A DNA stretch of 64,000 nucleotides from Diplonema papillatum (GCA_030068145.1 JAPJBO010000795.1:41641-105640); one strand, 5' to 3'; counted from the first letter of the stretch, positions 41,913-52,962 are shown. Program-made: numbers and translations. The notes: a model not told the origin generated them from the letters alone.

Positions 41913-43580
41913 ATGGACACACCGCCGCGGGCGGAAGAATGGGGCGCCGGGCAACGAGACCCGGAGTCCTTGTGGATGGTCACGAAGGAGACGGCGCCCG
42001 TTGTCGTCGAAGGCCTGCCGTCCTCCGACAACGGCGTGCTCGCGGTGATGCAGAAGGGCGCCATCGTCGCGGCCCAGCGCGTCCTGCACCGGGACGACCC
42101 GGCCAGGATGCAGCTCGTCCTCGAAGCGCCCATACCCAACGGCGTGATCGCCGTGTACACCGCCGACGGCGCCGCCGCCGTCGTGCCGTGCAAACCGCGG
42201 CAAAACCGCCTCGACGAGCTCCTTTTCGTGTCCCCGTCCATGCCCCCCTCCCACCCCCGGAGCCACACCGCTTCGCCACCGCCCCGCAGGCCCACGCCGA
42301 CCCAGCAGCGCTCTCCCCCGCACCGCAGGCGGAGACCCAGCAGCGATGCCGGCGTCTGCAAACCCGTGTATGAACAAGCGCAGTCTTCTCCCGGGTTTCG
42401 CGTCTTCGCGTCGCCTTACGGGGTGGTGGGGGCGCCGCGGCGGCGGAAGAGTTTGGTGTGGGAGTCGATGTCGCCCGAAAAAGGCGGCGGGTCGCGCGTG
42501 CGGGACTCGCATCCGCTCGAACTGTGCGTCGGTGTCGCCGGCTTCCGCAAGGCGCGCGCTCCCAGCAGGAGCCCCAGCGGCTGCGGGGTCTCCAGCTGCG
42601 AGCGGTTCGAGCACCTGGAGGCCGAGCGCCAGGGGCGCCTGGCGGCCGTCCGGAGGGAGAAAGAGAGGGAGTCGGCGGCGGCGTTCGCTTCTCTGCCGTT
42701 CCGGCCGGTGATCAAGAAGTCCGCGTGGGTGAAGCAGCCGGGCGACACGCCGGTCCACCTGCGGCTGTGTCGGCCGAAGCCGAGAAATCCGCCGCCAGAC
42801 GACGTCCCGAAAGAGTGCACGTTCTCGCCGAGCATCACACCCGTCCCCGGGCGCTCCACCGCGGTCGCCGACTCCGAGTCGATCACCGCCCGCCTCGCCT
42901 CCGACGTGGCGCGGCGGCAGCAGCGCGCGAAGGACCGCGAAACGCAGCGGAAGAAGCTCGAAAACGAGCTCTGCCACCCCGCCCGCGCGCACACCTCCCC
43001 CCGCGGCGGCGGCGGCGGCGGCGCCGACTGGGCCAGGCTCGCCAGGCCGAGCGCCCGAGAGCCCGGCGGCGGCGGCGCGCAGGCGGCGGGGAGGATGCTC
43101 GAAAAAGGCGAAACCGCGTCTATGGTCGCACGCTTGCACGCGCCGCGGCCGTCGCACGCCGCCCCCGCGTACCCCGCTGCCGTGCACACGAGCCCGGCGC
43201 GCAGGATGCGGCGGCCGCGGGCCCGTGCCCAGCCCGCCGTACAACAAGACGCCCCCCGCAGCAACCCGACTCACGGTGTTCCACACACAGACTCGACGCC
43301 TAGTGAAGTGGATGAGTGGTCTGGCTCCACGGAATGCTGCGACACCCACGACCAGCCGGAATTGCCGGCCAAATCGTCGCCTCGTCTGTCCCACGACGGA
43401 GTTTCCTCGCCGGAGCAGCAACTCAGCAGCATCCACCGTGCAGGGGTTGATTCCTTGGAGCCGGTATCCGCGCTGTGGTCTTCTGCCTTGATCGATCTGT
43501 CGCAGCCTGTCGACTCCTCAGCGCAGGTGTCGCTCGCGCACGTCGCGCTTGCGGAGTGCGTTCGACCGTTTCTCTTTTAG
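41913..43580 (+). CDS. Basic, low-complexity protein of unknown function
   Basis: 555 residues, single exon, ATG at 41913 in GGATGG context. The N-terminal 110 residues look globular (TAPVVVEGLPSSDNGV, APIPNGVIAVYTADGA). A Pro/Arg-rich linker follows. The middle carries FRPVIKKSAWVKQPG and KECTFSPSITP (near residue 302), a Cys/Phe-x-Pro motif style common in protist flagellar or microtubule-associated proteins, then a charged helix (RQQRAKDRETQRKKLENEL). The C-terminal part is Ser/Pro/Arg-rich. A cytoskeletal role is only a guess. The last ~145 codons are repeated downstream (43605-44030). The longer frame start at 41799 would translate the upstream tandem array. A 750-codon minus-strand frame across the gene is a GC-driven shadow. 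Confidence 0.7.
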   Translation: MDTPPRAEEWGAGQRDPESLWMVTKETAPVVVEGLPSSDNGVLAVMQKGAIVAAQRVLHRDDPARMQLVLEAPIPNGVIAVYTADGAAAVVPCKPRQNRLDELLFVSPSMPPSHPRSHTASPPPRRPTPTQQRSPPHRRRRPSSDAGVCKPVYEQAQSSPGFRVFASPYGVVGAPRRRKSLVWESMSPEKGGGSRVRDSHPLELCVGVAGFRKARAPSRSPSGCGVSSCERFEHLEAERQGRLAAVRREKERESAAAFASLPFRPVIKKSAWVKQPGDTPVHLRLCRPKPRNPPPDDVPKECTFSPSITPVPGRSTAVADSESITARLASDVARRQQRAKDRETQRKKLENELCHPARAHTSPRGGGGGGADWARLARPSAREPGGGGAQAAGRMLEKGETASMVARLHAPRPSHAAPAYPAAVHTSPARRMRRPRARAQPAVQQDAPRSNPTHGVPHTDSTPSEVDEWSGSTECCDTHDQPELPAKSSPRLSHDGVSSPEQQLSSIHRAGVDSLEPVSALWSSALIDLSQPVDSSAQVSLAHVALAECVRPFLF

Positions 43581-43595
43581 CGGGAAACAGTGCGT

Positions 43596-44075
43596 TCGTC
43601 TGCACGCGCCGCCCCCGCGTACCCCGCAGCCGTGCACACGAGCCCGGCGCGCAGGATGAGGCGGCCGCGGGCCCGTGCCCAGCCCGCCGTACGACAACAA
43701 GACGCCCCCCGTAGCAACCCGACTCACGCTGTTCCACACACGGACTCGACGCCCAGTGAAGTGGATGAGTGGTCTGGCTCCACGGAATGCTGCGAGACCC
43801 AAGACCAGCCGGAGCTGCCGGCCAAATCGTCGCCTCGTCTGTCCCATGACGGAGTTTCCTCGCCAGAGCAGCAACTCAGCAGCATCCACCGTTAAGGGGT
43901 TGACTCCATGGAGCCGGTGTTCGTGCTGTGGTCTTCTGCCTTGATCGATCTGTCGCAGCCTGTCGACTCCTCAGCGCAGGTGTCGCTCGCGCACGTTGCG
44001 CTTGCGGAGTGCGTTCGACCGTTTCTCTAGGCAAAACCCCGTTTTCACATCTCTTCTAGCGGGACGCCCGCGTCG
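43596..44075 (+). pseudogene. Tandem copy of the 41913 gene's 3' end
   Basis: 43605-44030 repeats about 43150-43580 at high identity, offset about 445 bp, including CCAAATCGTCGCCTCGTCTG and the stretch up to GCGTTCGACCGTTTCTCT. It has lost the frame before its end. A third, much shorter trace (GCGTCGATGGTAGCTCGCAC) is at about 44070. Confidence 0.88.
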
Positions 44076-44780
44076 ATGGTAGCTCGCACTGTGCCCGTCT
44101 ACCCTGGGCGTGAGCGCCACAATTTAAGTCAGTCGCTTTTTCATGCCGCTGTTGACTCGAACCGGCACGACTCACGCTATGCCAATGGAGTCATCGATTG
44201 ACAACCCCAAGTTGCTCGAATGAAACTGGCTATTCAAAATCTGCCAAAACATAAGCAGAAGGGTGCCGATTTGCACCGAGCCAAAAGGAGTGCCCCTAAC
44301 CACAACCATTCCTTGTACAAAACCCCTGACACCGTTCACCGACGGAAAAGAAAAAGAACGGCGCCCCTCACGGTAGACTTTGAAGCCGCTTAGCTTTTGC
44401 TTCTCCTTTGTTGCCACACGGACACTGTGTCGTGCACGCGGGTGGTGGATCTCGTACCAAAGGAAGTCCTTTATGTGGCATTTACCATAAACATCCGAAA
44501 CTGCGTGCCAGTTCGCTTGACACGAAAGCGCAGCCTAAACACACACCGCCGCCGGACAGCAACGCGCACATGGACCCAGCACGGTGCAGAAGCAGGATAG
44601 GGTTTAACACAGTGCACAACCCAGTAATACATGTGATTCTTACGATACCCACGTACCTGCCTTCATTAGAGAGCTTGCTTGCGTCAGTTAAAACGTAGCG
44701 TCACGGTGGATGTCGAAGTCGGTATGTGACGATCTCTAGCAGCACGTAAGGACGCCGAAAAGCGTTTGGAGATTTGTGCA
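44076..44780. other. Intergenic stretch, nothing recognised
   Basis: Lower GC, no exon and no repeat family identified. Confidence 0.5.
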
Positions 44781-45902
44781 ATGTCATTGACCGGGAGGCC
44801 TTCAAGCAGTTGGTCAGCAGTTGAGCCATATGCTTCCGTCAGCCTTGTTCCACCTGAACGGCTTAGGTTTCACTGTAGGACGGGTGGATCGCACAACAAC
44901 GTTCACTACGAAGAAATGGTTGTCAACAATGCTTGTCCGGAGGGGAAATACGCCTTGGACAGAGGTGGCGGTTCATTGTCGATAGCAGGTGCCGCGAAGG
45001 GGGGGTCCCAGGAAGCAATGGCCGCCGGCAAAGCTGTCGACGACGGCTCCAAAGTGGGAGTCACGGCTCTCTTCCTTGCGAGCCGCCAAGGGCACGCCGA
45101 GGTTGCCAGACACCTGCTGCGGAAACGTGCACACGTCGGCTTTACCGACGTGCACGGCGCGACTGCGCTCGCTGTTGCGAGCCTGAACGGACACGCGGGG
45201 GTCGTGAGGGAGCTGCTGTCGGCCGGCGCAAGCGTCGATGCCGCGGATGAAGACGGGAGCACAGCGCTCCTCCTCGCCAGTGTGCACGGCCACGAAGCCG
45301 TCGTTGCGGATCTGCTGGCCGCCGGCGCGGATGCGAATGCAGCGGATCGCTGCGGCAGCACCGCCCTCATGGCCGCCTGCCAGCACGGCCACGAGACGGT
45401 CGTGGAGGATCTGCTCGAGGCCGGCGCCCGCGTCGATGCCGCCGACAACTACAGCTACAACGCGCTCCTCGTCGCGAGTTCGAGCGGCCACGCGCGCGTC
45501 GTGAGCCGGCTGCTGCGGGCGGGCGCCGACGTCGACGCCGCCGACACCTCCGGATACTCCGCCCTCCTCTTCGCAAGCCTGAAGGGCCACGCGGACGCGG
45601 CGAAGGTGCTGCTGGCGGCCGGGGCCGAGGCGAACGCCGTGAACAACATCGGGTACACTGCTCTCGTCGTGGCAAGCTCGAACGGGCACCAGGGCATCGT
45701 GAAGGAGCTGTTGGCGGGTAACGCGGACGCCGCCGGCAAATACGGCCGCAAGGCGCTCAGCCTCGCGCGCGCGAAAGGGCACGCAAGCATCGTGAAGGAA
45801 CTGCTGCTGGCCGGTGCCACACCTGCCGAGCCGGGTATTTGCTTGGGGGGCGTCACCGCGCCCACACCTTTTGGCGAAGGCTTAAAAGACGTGGGCGTGT
45901 AA
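44781..45902 (+). CDS. Ankyrin-repeat protein
   Basis: 373 residues if started at the ATG at 44781; an ATG near 44916 (EEMVVNN) is an alternative, and an upstream exon is not excluded because the frame stays open to 44766. Eight ankyrin repeats of about 33 residues fill residues about 93-352 with the usual G-x-TAL-x-x-AS-x-x-GH-x-x-VV-x-x-LL-x-AGA pattern (for example STALLLASVHGHEAVV, STALMAACQHGHETVV). Ankyrin arrays bind protein partners; no catalytic domain is present. Repeat 7 to 8 is slightly short (AGNADAAGKYG). Single exon as read. Confidence 0.8.
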   Translation: MSLTGRPSSSWSAVEPYASVSLVPPERLRFHCRTGGSHNNVHYEEMVVNNACPEGKYALDRGGGSLSIAGAAKGGSQEAMAAGKAVDDGSKVGVTALFLASRQGHAEVARHLLRKRAHVGFTDVHGATALAVASLNGHAGVVRELLSAGASVDAADEDGSTALLLASVHGHEAVVADLLAAGADANAADRCGSTALMAACQHGHETVVEDLLEAGARVDAADNYSYNALLVASSSGHARVVSRLLRAGADVDAADTSGYSALLFASLKGHADAAKVLLAAGAEANAVNNIGYTALVVASSNGHQGIVKELLAGNADAAGKYGRKALSLARAKGHASIVKELLLAGATPAEPGICLGGVTAPTPFGEGLKDVGV

Positions 45903-46017
45903 TGGTGGTTCAAAGTTTCCAGCGGTAAAGAGCAAGCGGAAATTCGATCCCTCACTCGAGAAACAGGGATCAAATTCCGTGGATCTGCGGCCCAGAACCG
46001 CCTTGTACATTACACTC

Positions 46018-46085
46018 ACGAGAAGGAGCGGCTGGCAGCCGGGGCCGACGCGAACGCCGCAAAAAGTATCATATACACGGCTTCA
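46018..46085 (+). pseudogene. Stray copy of an ankyrin-repeat segment
   Basis: GGCTGGCAGCCGGGGCCGAC then GCGAACGCCG repeats 45608-45670 (one ankyrin unit) about 110 bp after the gene's stop. Confidence 0.7.
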
Positions 46086-46384
46086 GGAAATTTGAGAAAG
46101 AGAGAGAGATTGACACAATACGTTCTACTACTCTGCACCAAAAAGAGCTGGTGGTGGATCTGCGGCTTGGAAACTATCCTGACTATTTCCGGCGTCACAA
46201 ATGCGAAAGGGTTGCAAAATCTCGGACGATCGAGAGAAGAACAAAAAAACGCGACCGGATCTCTTCTTCCTTTGCCCCTTTCCATGTTGCAGAACCGAGC
46301 TTGGGTGGCAGGCAATCGGAAAGCGTCCTGACTTCTTACAAGGGGGGTTCGCCATCATTGGCGTCGGGCTGGTCAAAAACGCGC

Positions 46385-46600
46385 GACGGGGCCCCTACTA
46401 CGGCACCATACTGAGGAGGGCCTACCGTATGTAAGGTAACGCAAAACACCAGCAATCAACAGCAAAGGTACCCACCTATACTACTTACCTCGTGTAACCA
46501 CCACCCTTAAGTCCCCGCAGAGCATGAAGGACATCTCCCATATTGCCAAAGGTCACCCGGAGACTCTAAACCCCCGGGAGTATCAAGCGAACTTTCACTG
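46385..46600 (+). repeat. Family C repeat (copy 2)
   Basis: CTACTACGGCACCATACTG, GGGCCTACCGTATGTAAGG ... CCCGGGAGTATCAAGCGAAC, CACTGGGAGG. Same order as 22960-23185. Confidence 0.78.
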
Positions 46601-46989
46601 GGAGGGGTAGCTGCTGTTGGCTTCTGGGAATCGTGTAGCACGACTGACGAGCGCCCTGCGCAGCAAATATTTCCAGCCCGTAGACACAGTGTGTGGGGAA
46701 ATTGTCCCCTGTTGTTCCTGCAGATTCCCAGCCTCGGAGGGCCTCGGCCCCACGGGGCTGCGGGGCTCTCCGGAGCTGAGCCCCGACACCAGCCAGCCCC
46801 CACACTGACAGATGGAAGTCTGTTTTGTCAGCTAGGTAGGCGCTGAAAAAATCCCAAAATCTGGAAAAATGCCAAATTCTGCCAAAATCTGGAAAAATCG
46901 GCAAAAATGGCCAAATGCCGCACTATGAGCGCCTTTCTGGTTGAAGTTGTTGCACTTTTTCATAGTTCCCTCCAGTACAGCTGTCCCAC

Positions 46990-47192
46990 TCCACTGCTAA
47001 AAAGGGCGGAGCCCACCGCATGCAAGGTAAAGCAAGCCACCAGCACTCGACAGCAAAGGTACCCACCGCTACAACTTACCTCGTAAACACCACCCTTAAG
47101 TACCCGCAGAGCATGAATGAACAATTTGCCAAAAAAGTCACCGGAGGCTCTAGGAAACCCCGGAGTTTCAAGCGGACTTTCACTCTAAAAAT
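46990..47192 (+). repeat. Family C repeat (copy 3), just before the Ulp1 gene
   Basis: CACCGCATGCAAGGTAAAGC ... CCGGAGTTTCAAGCGGAC, CACTCTAAAAATG. It ends about 64 bp before the Ulp1 ATG, as it does before acceptors elsewhere; a 5'-UTR intron or trans-splice acceptor could lie between. Confidence 0.78.
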
Positions 47193-47255
47193 GAAAGCTA
47201 CCGGACAGGAACAAGAAGACGCGCCGTGGTCGGGAGGGGGGGGTAGAGGACGGCC

Positions 47256-48233
47256 ATGTTGAGCACGACGCAGCAGCTCGTTGCCGAGCTGCTGGAGAGT
47301 GCGGTGGAAGCAGAGGTGACGGCGTTGGTGAAGAGGCGGAAGCTCGCCGATGACATCGCGACCGCGGTGCTGCGGTCCTACGTGGAGACCGTCGCGATAT
47401 CGATGATGCCGCCCCTGCACCAGCTGCTGCAGCAGCTCAGCTACGTTGACGGGGCCGACCTACAGCGTCGGTACCCTTGGAAGGAGCGCAAACGGTCTCA
47501 GCCCATCACCGACGACGACCACACCCTCCTGCAACAGTCTGGTTTCTGCCTGGAGTCGTCAGAGGACAACGCAGCCGTCGTCGGGAAGCTGCTGAAGAAA
47601 GACTTCTTCACCCTCTTCGGCAAGAACTGGCTTAACGACGCGATCATCAACGCGTACATCCAGCTGCTGGTGGACCGAGCGGCAGCTTGCCCGGAGCTGC
47701 CGTCTGTCCACAGCATGGGCACGCACTTCTTCACCAAGATGCAAGCCTGCGGCAGCGACTACCAGCACGTCAAACGGTGGACCAACAAAGTCGACGTGTT
47801 CTCGTTCGACCTCCTCCTCATGCCCCTCAACATAGGCAAGCACTGGGCGCTGGCCGTCGTCGACTTCAAAAACTCGGTTTTGGGCTACTACAACTCGCTT
47901 GGCTCCGACGGCGAGCCGCTGCTGGACATGATCCTGAAGTGGCTGCAAGAGGAGCACGAGCACCGCAAGGGCGTCGCGCGCGACTTCACCGAAATCCGGC
48001 GGCACTCGCCCGGCAACACGGTGCCGCAGCAGGACGGGTACTCCGACTGCGGCGTGTTCCTGTGCATGTACTGCAACTGCTTGACGGCGGGCGGCAGCGA
48101 CTTCGCCTTCTCCCAGCAGGACGTAGCGTACCTGCGGGCCCGCATGGCCCTCGAGCTTCTTGTCGGCCGCGTCGCCTCCGCCCCTTCAGACGCATCCCGC
48201 TTGCTCGAGATGCGGGGAAAAGACAGCAGCTAG
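47256..48233 (+). CDS. Ulp1/SENP-family cysteine protease (C48)
   Basis: 325 residues, single exon, ATG at 47256. Family members cut SUMO or NEDD8 from targets. Catalytic landmarks: WLNDAIINAY substrate channel, His196 in KHWALAVV, Gln259 and Cys265 in PQQDGYSDCG. The third triad member is normally Asp in Y-x-D-S-hG, 17 residues after His; here the same spot is Asn213 (YYNSLG). The enzyme may work with reduced activity, use Asn, or be inactive. The N-terminal ~95 residues (LVAELLESAVEAEV) are helical and not shared with SENPs I know. Degenerate copies of its last codons and 3' flank follow. Confidence 0.85.
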   Translation: MLSTTQQLVAELLESAVEAEVTALVKRRKLADDIATAVLRSYVETVAISMMPPLHQLLQQLSYVDGADLQRRYPWKERKRSQPITDDDHTLLQQSGFCLESSEDNAAVVGKLLKKDFFTLFGKNWLNDAIINAYIQLLVDRAAACPELPSVHSMGTHFFTKMQACGSDYQHVKRWTNKVDVFSFDLLLMPLNIGKHWALAVVDFKNSVLGYYNSLGSDGEPLLDMILKWLQEEHEHRKGVARDFTEIRRHSPGNTVPQQDGYSDCGVFLCMYCNCLTAGGSDFAFSQQDVAYLRARMALELLVGRVASAPSDASRLLEMRGKDSS

Positions 48234-48375
48234 AAGAGGACACACTACCGTGCTTGGCCGCTGCGGTATACTCTGCTGGACGTGGCTGCGAAACCGCAGT
48301 CAAGAAAACCATTCTTCAGTGTGCACGAATCTGTGCAACTCGGCTCCATGGACGCGATCTGAAGTGTTTCTGCGC

Positions 48376-49030
48376 CTGCATGACCCTCGAGCTTCTTGTC
48401 GGCCGCGTCGTCTCCGCCCCATCAGACGCGTCCCGCTTGCTCGAGATGCGGGGGAAAGACAGCAGCTAGAAGAGAGCGCCACCGTGCTTGGCCGCTACGG
48501 TACACTCTGCTGGGCATGGCTGCGAAACCGCAGGCGAGAAGGGAACACCATTCTTCGTGTCGAGCTCATGCCAAGTGTGCACGGATGCGTGTAACTCAGC
48601 TCCCATAGACGCGATTCTGACGTGTTTCTGCGCGCCTGTAGGACCCTCAAGCTTCTTGTTTCACGGCCCCATCATACGCAACCCGAAAGGCAGCAGCTGA
48701 GAAGAGAACATCGTTTTCGTATTAGTTCACACCAAACGTGCACGATTGCATGGCTCGCTTGGCTCCGAGTGGCAAGCCGCTGCGGACATGATCCTGGAGG
48801 GGCTGCAAGAGGAGCCATGGACACCTTCGTGTCAGTTCATGCCAGGTGCGCACACGAATCCGTGCACTCGGCTCCCATAGACGCGACGTTGCAGTGTATC
48901 CGCACGTACACTCGCAGCATCCTTCTTGGCTCTCGGCCAGTCATACGCGACCCGCTCGAAGAGCAAAGAGACGTTTTTGCGTTAGTTCATGCCAAGCGTT
49001 CACGAATCCATGCAACTCACACTTCAGGAT
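48376..49030 (+). pseudogene. Decaying tandem array of the Ulp1 gene's 3' end
   Basis: The block CCTCGAGCTTCTTGTCGGCC to GACAGCAGCTAGAAGAG plus ~140 bp of 3' flank (48144-48375) repeats from about 48380, 48642 and 48920, with falling identity and offsets of about 236, 262 and 280 bp. The third unit also contains a copy of an internal coding piece (GCTTGGCTCCGA...GCTGCAAGAGGAG, from about 47895-47955). Confidence 0.87.
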
Positions 49031-49890
49031 CGCGTCTACGGGGGAACCAAGTGAGTGCGCACGCTGGAGAACTCAGTCAATTTTGGTATACTCTCATCCC
49101 GCGCACTTGACCGCCTTGAAGCGAGTCTAGAACCGTTGGCGACAGTACGGGCGTACAGATACCTATGCGCAGATGTACCGTGTTGCGAATGCTCCACCCT
49201 TTCTTTGAGGCACCGCGTTCGATACGCAGCGTCTGAGAGCGACGACGACACGTGTCCTTCACTGCGACTCCTACAACGAAGTGGCGAGTTATCGATCGGC
49301 TTTCATCAACAAAACTACGCACTTCTACCATCTACGTCGTCATTTTCAACTTGCAAGCGCCTGCCCCCCTGGTGCGGTGATCAACTATGCGTACGGAACG
49401 AAAGGCAGCGGGCCTATTGCGATTCGGAAACGAAAGTGTCAGCAAACCTAGCCTCTTGTCCTTCCCCTTTGCTGCCATCTTTCTCAGCGCGGCAGGCTTC
49501 CTCGTTGCTCAGCAGCAACTGAGGGGCTTTCCCCGCTCTTCGAAGCTTCGTGTCTTCGTCTTCCTCTTGAGTTCATCTTCTTTGGAAAATGTAGGGTCCC
49601 GCGGAGAATGGCCATTACCACCAACCATCGCTGGGAAACGGGCACTTGTAGTATCTGCGTGCCCTGCATTCCACGAAGAATGGTTGAAAACATACACGAG
49701 TGGCAGGATTCTGCCTAACCGAAGGGTTTCCTCTCGATTCAGCATGTGCGTACCAGTACAGTAAAGTTTGCTCTACCTCGAAAGAACCGGGTAGCACCCG
49801 AGCTTACTCATGGAGCGCAGCACAGACGCCGATGAATGCAAATCTCCAAAGCCGCTTGTTTGTGCGCACTTCCTTCAACCTGTTTTTGGT
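49031..49890. other. Intergenic stretch, nothing recognised
   Basis: No exon with convincing codon use and no identified repeat. Confidence 0.45.
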
Positions 49891-50186
49891 TTCTTCATCT
49901 ACCGGGAAAGTCTGCAGCCAAGCTTCACGTGTTCGGCGGTACCGCAGAGCCACGGGCCTACGGGTCAAGTGGCTACCGATTTCCCAAACTAAAGCATCAA
50001 GGCTTGGCGCACCTTGGGGCTTGGCGCTCGCGCTGAACACAAGCTCGTCGAGACGGTCAGCCGCAGGGCAGAGCGGACAGGGTCGTGGCACTGTGCTGCC
50101 TCCGACTCAAGCTTTGCAAGCTGTGGTTGACCGTCACGTTCCTGGACCAGGAGCGGCCTTTTTCTTCTCTTCTTCATCTACCGGGA
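49891..50186 (+). mobile_element. Family G SINE-like retroposon (copy 5)
   Basis: Flanked by TTCTTCATCTACCGGGA at 49891-49907 and 50170-50186 (17 bp). Slightly 5'-shortened relative to 57603. The tail is CCTTTTTCTTCTC. Confidence 0.87.
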
Positions 50187-50342
50187 GTGAGGTGGCAAAA
50201 TTGCATTTTATAACCACAGAAAAACGCAACAGAAAATACGTACACGGTGCCGACATTAGGGGAGGGGTGGGCAATCGGCCCGACGTGAATAATCGACGTG
50301 TTGCCCGAAGCGAAGGGCGGGGTCACCTGCCCTCCACTGCAG

Positions 50343-52962
50343 GTGTGGCGCGAGCCGGGGCGATGCGGCCGGCGCAAGAAGGACGCCGTCGACGCCGCGC
50401 TGTCGTCGCACCTAAAACAGCTGCGGAGGCAGCGCCGAGAAGCCACCGCCGCCGTTGCCGCCGGCGAGTACCCGCGCGCCCACTCGATTCTGCTGGCGGT
50501 CCGCGCCGCCACCCCGAGTAACATCCAGGTGCCGCTTTTGTTTTTGCAGTAGGCACCTGCTTTGTAGGAAATGTTCGAGGAGACCCCCAGTTGCATTTCT
50601 CAACCACCTTTTTTGTTGAACGCCGACACCCGGCATTAACCCCAGTTTCCGTGGGGCTATGTTTGAGATTTGGACTGTTGCAACAAGGTAGCCCTTCGAG
50701 TATTTTCTCCCTCAGGTGCAGGGCTTACGCTCCACGTGTGGAACGTGTGGATTTCCACACGTTAATTCTTTTTGGATTTTGTTCTTCCACGTGTGGATCC
50801 ACAGGTACCACATACGTGGATTTTGATTTTTTTTGGTCCACATGCAGGGGAGTCTAGGCCCACTAGTGGTCAAGGCCGCACAGCCAGGTGTCGCCAAGTC
50901 CAGCAGCGACGCTTTTTTTTTTTTTTTTTGCCGTCGCACATAGGGGGAAAGGTTTTTTCCCCCCTCGGACCTCAAGCGCCCACACGTGGACCACACGTAT
51001 TTTCTCTGAGACCGAAAACGGTGCTCAGGTGACACCACTTTATTTTTAGCCATACTTCAACTCTCTTTCTGAGGGTAGCACCTGTTCAGGGGCCTTCGGG
51101 AGGTCCAACTTTCTCGAAGAAGACTTGATGATTCGTGCCATCATGTTCTGCCAACATTGCTGGGTCCTTTCTGGAAACACGGTGCAGATGGGACCAGTGG
51201 CGCAGTTGAGCACATTACCATTCCACGCCTTGATGTTCCGGCTGCGGGTATAGTGGCGGCGGGGGTGGGGCAAAGACACACATCATGCCCCCTCCAATAC
51301 GGCAACTCCACCAAACGAAACGCCGCATGGAGAAATGCTTTTCTTGTGCCCTCCTGCCGTCTCAGACTCCTACAACCCTTCACAGGTAGCTTACACACTA
51401 GGCATCGTGTGCCATTTGATGGGTCATGCATCGGAGAGCCGCGGCTGGGTTCGCACTGCAATGCAGCTTCACCGTGAGAAGAAGAGCGAGAGGACCGGCG
51501 ATGCGTGCACCGACAGCACTCTCGACAAAGCGTGTGCTGCAGCAGCATCCTGCGCAGCTGTGGCTGAGAGAGCTCGGCATACGGGGTGTGCGTCCCCCCC
51601 TCTTTCGATCCCCCCCTCTCGGTCGATCACTGCTCGATCACTGGTCGATTACTGGTCGATCACTGGTCGATATTACTGGTCAATCACTGGTCGATATCAC
51701 TCGTCGATCCCTGGTCGATCACTGGTCGATATTACTGGTCAATCACTGGTTGATATCACTGGTCGATCACTGGTCGATATCACTCGTCGATCCCTGGTCG
51801 ATCACTGGTCGATATTACTGGTCAATCACTGGTCGATATCACTGGTCGATCACTGGTCGATATCACTGGTCAATCACTGGTCGATATCACTGGTCGATCA
51901 CTGGTCGATATCACTGGTCGATCACTGGTCGGTATCACTGGTCGATCACTGGTCGATATTACTGGTCAATCACTGGTCGATAATCACTGGTCGATCACTG
52001 GTGTGACCACTGGGCGACCACTGGGTGACCACTGGGTGACCACTGGGTGACCACTGGGTTACTTGACCACTGGGTTACTTGACCACTGGGTGACCACTGG
52101 GTTACTTGACCCACTGGGTGACCACTGGGTGACCACTGGGTGTGACCACTTGGTGACCGTACTGTTAAACGAGTGGCTGACCACTGGCCGACCACTGTGA
52201 ACACGATTCGGTCGGCCATTAGTCGACCTCCGGACACACCACACTCCCCGGAACTTGAATACACATTCGTACAGAGACGTGGAGCGAGCTATGCGATGTC
52301 CGCTGCTGAAGGCGCCACCGCCCCGCGAGCGGGTGTGCCAAGCAGCCGACGTGAAGGGCCGGTGCCGTACTGTCGTGTTGCCCTCCGAGCTGCTGCAAGG
52401 CAGCGCCGCAGAGATGGCCTGCGCCAGCACCACCACCGCCACCACCGCCACCGCCACGATCACCACTAGACTGGCGCGGACCAGTTTGCCTCTCGCCCTG
52501 TCCAGCACAGACGACTGCTGGGACCGTCACGACGAGTGCGAGTCGCCAACGTGGCTGTTGTCCCCGGTGCCGTCGCCGCTGCACAGCCTCGGCTCGTCGG
52601 TGGCACTTCAAAGGAGGCACCTGCAGCGCAGGCCGCGGAAAGGCCTGGCGTGCGGTCAAACCAAGCGGCCCCAGCTGCTGCCCAGCGTCCACGACTTGCT
52701 CGTTCAAACCCGGTACGCGGGATGCACGGCGGGGGCCAAAAAGCGGCCGTGCCGGCAGGGCAAGCTTCAGACGGCGGCGCCGCAGTGGCAGGCAGACGCC
52801 GACGTCGAGTTCATCGGGCTCGCCAGGGGGGACCTGGACCGCGAAAAGTGTTATCGCCCCGGCTTCCGATCCGTTTGCGCGAACCTGAAGCGCGCGCGAA
52901 TCGACCGCCTGTCGGCGTCCACCATGCCAGAGCTGGCTCACATCGCGCTGCCGACAAAATGA
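50343..52962 (+). CDS. TPR-like protein, visible 3' exons
   Basis: Exons 50343-50528 (acceptor CTGCAG, donor CAG|GTGCCG), 51386-51585 (CACAG, GGG|GTGTGC) and 52275-52962 (GTACAG to TGA) join in phases 0 and 2 and give 357 residues; an upstream exon with the start codon was not found. Exons 1-2 together make a TPR-like helical pair (AGEYPRAHSILLAVRAATP, then YTLGIVCHLMGHASESRG), usually a protein-binding scaffold. The last exon has a Thr/Ala-rich stretch, a basic segment (KKRPCRQGKLQ) and a C-terminal motif FIGLARGDLDREKCYRPG whose coding is repeated twice downstream. No enzyme domain. Intron 1 carries family A and family F pieces; intron 2 is mostly a tandem array (51604-52165). Confidence 0.6.
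50569..50706 (+). repeat. Family A MITE-like element, short copy
   Basis: AAATGTTCGAGGAGACCCC to CCCTTCGAGTATTTT with flank GGCACCTGCTTTGTAGG; it follows the donor of the TPR-like gene by about 40 bp. Confidence 0.7.
51604..52165 (+). repeat. Two adjoining tandem arrays
   Basis: 51615-52000: units of ATCACTGGTCG with ATATCACTGGTCG variants (higher-order ~24-bp and ~60-bp periods). 52001-52165: units of ACCACTGGGTG. The two unit types are related (CACTGG core). They fill intron 2 of the TPR-like gene. Confidence 0.92.

Noticed and set aside
41184-43436. 750-codon minus-strand frame
   Set aside because: It runs antisense to the 41913 gene and through the upstream tandem array. Its residues are Arg/Gly/Ala/Pro-rich as expected for the complement of GC-rich coding; the + frame has a sensible start, charge pattern and duplicated 3' end.
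51615-51998. Long frames reading Trp-Ser-Ile-Thr-Gly repeats
   Set aside because: Translation of the ATCACTGGTCG tandem array within an intron.
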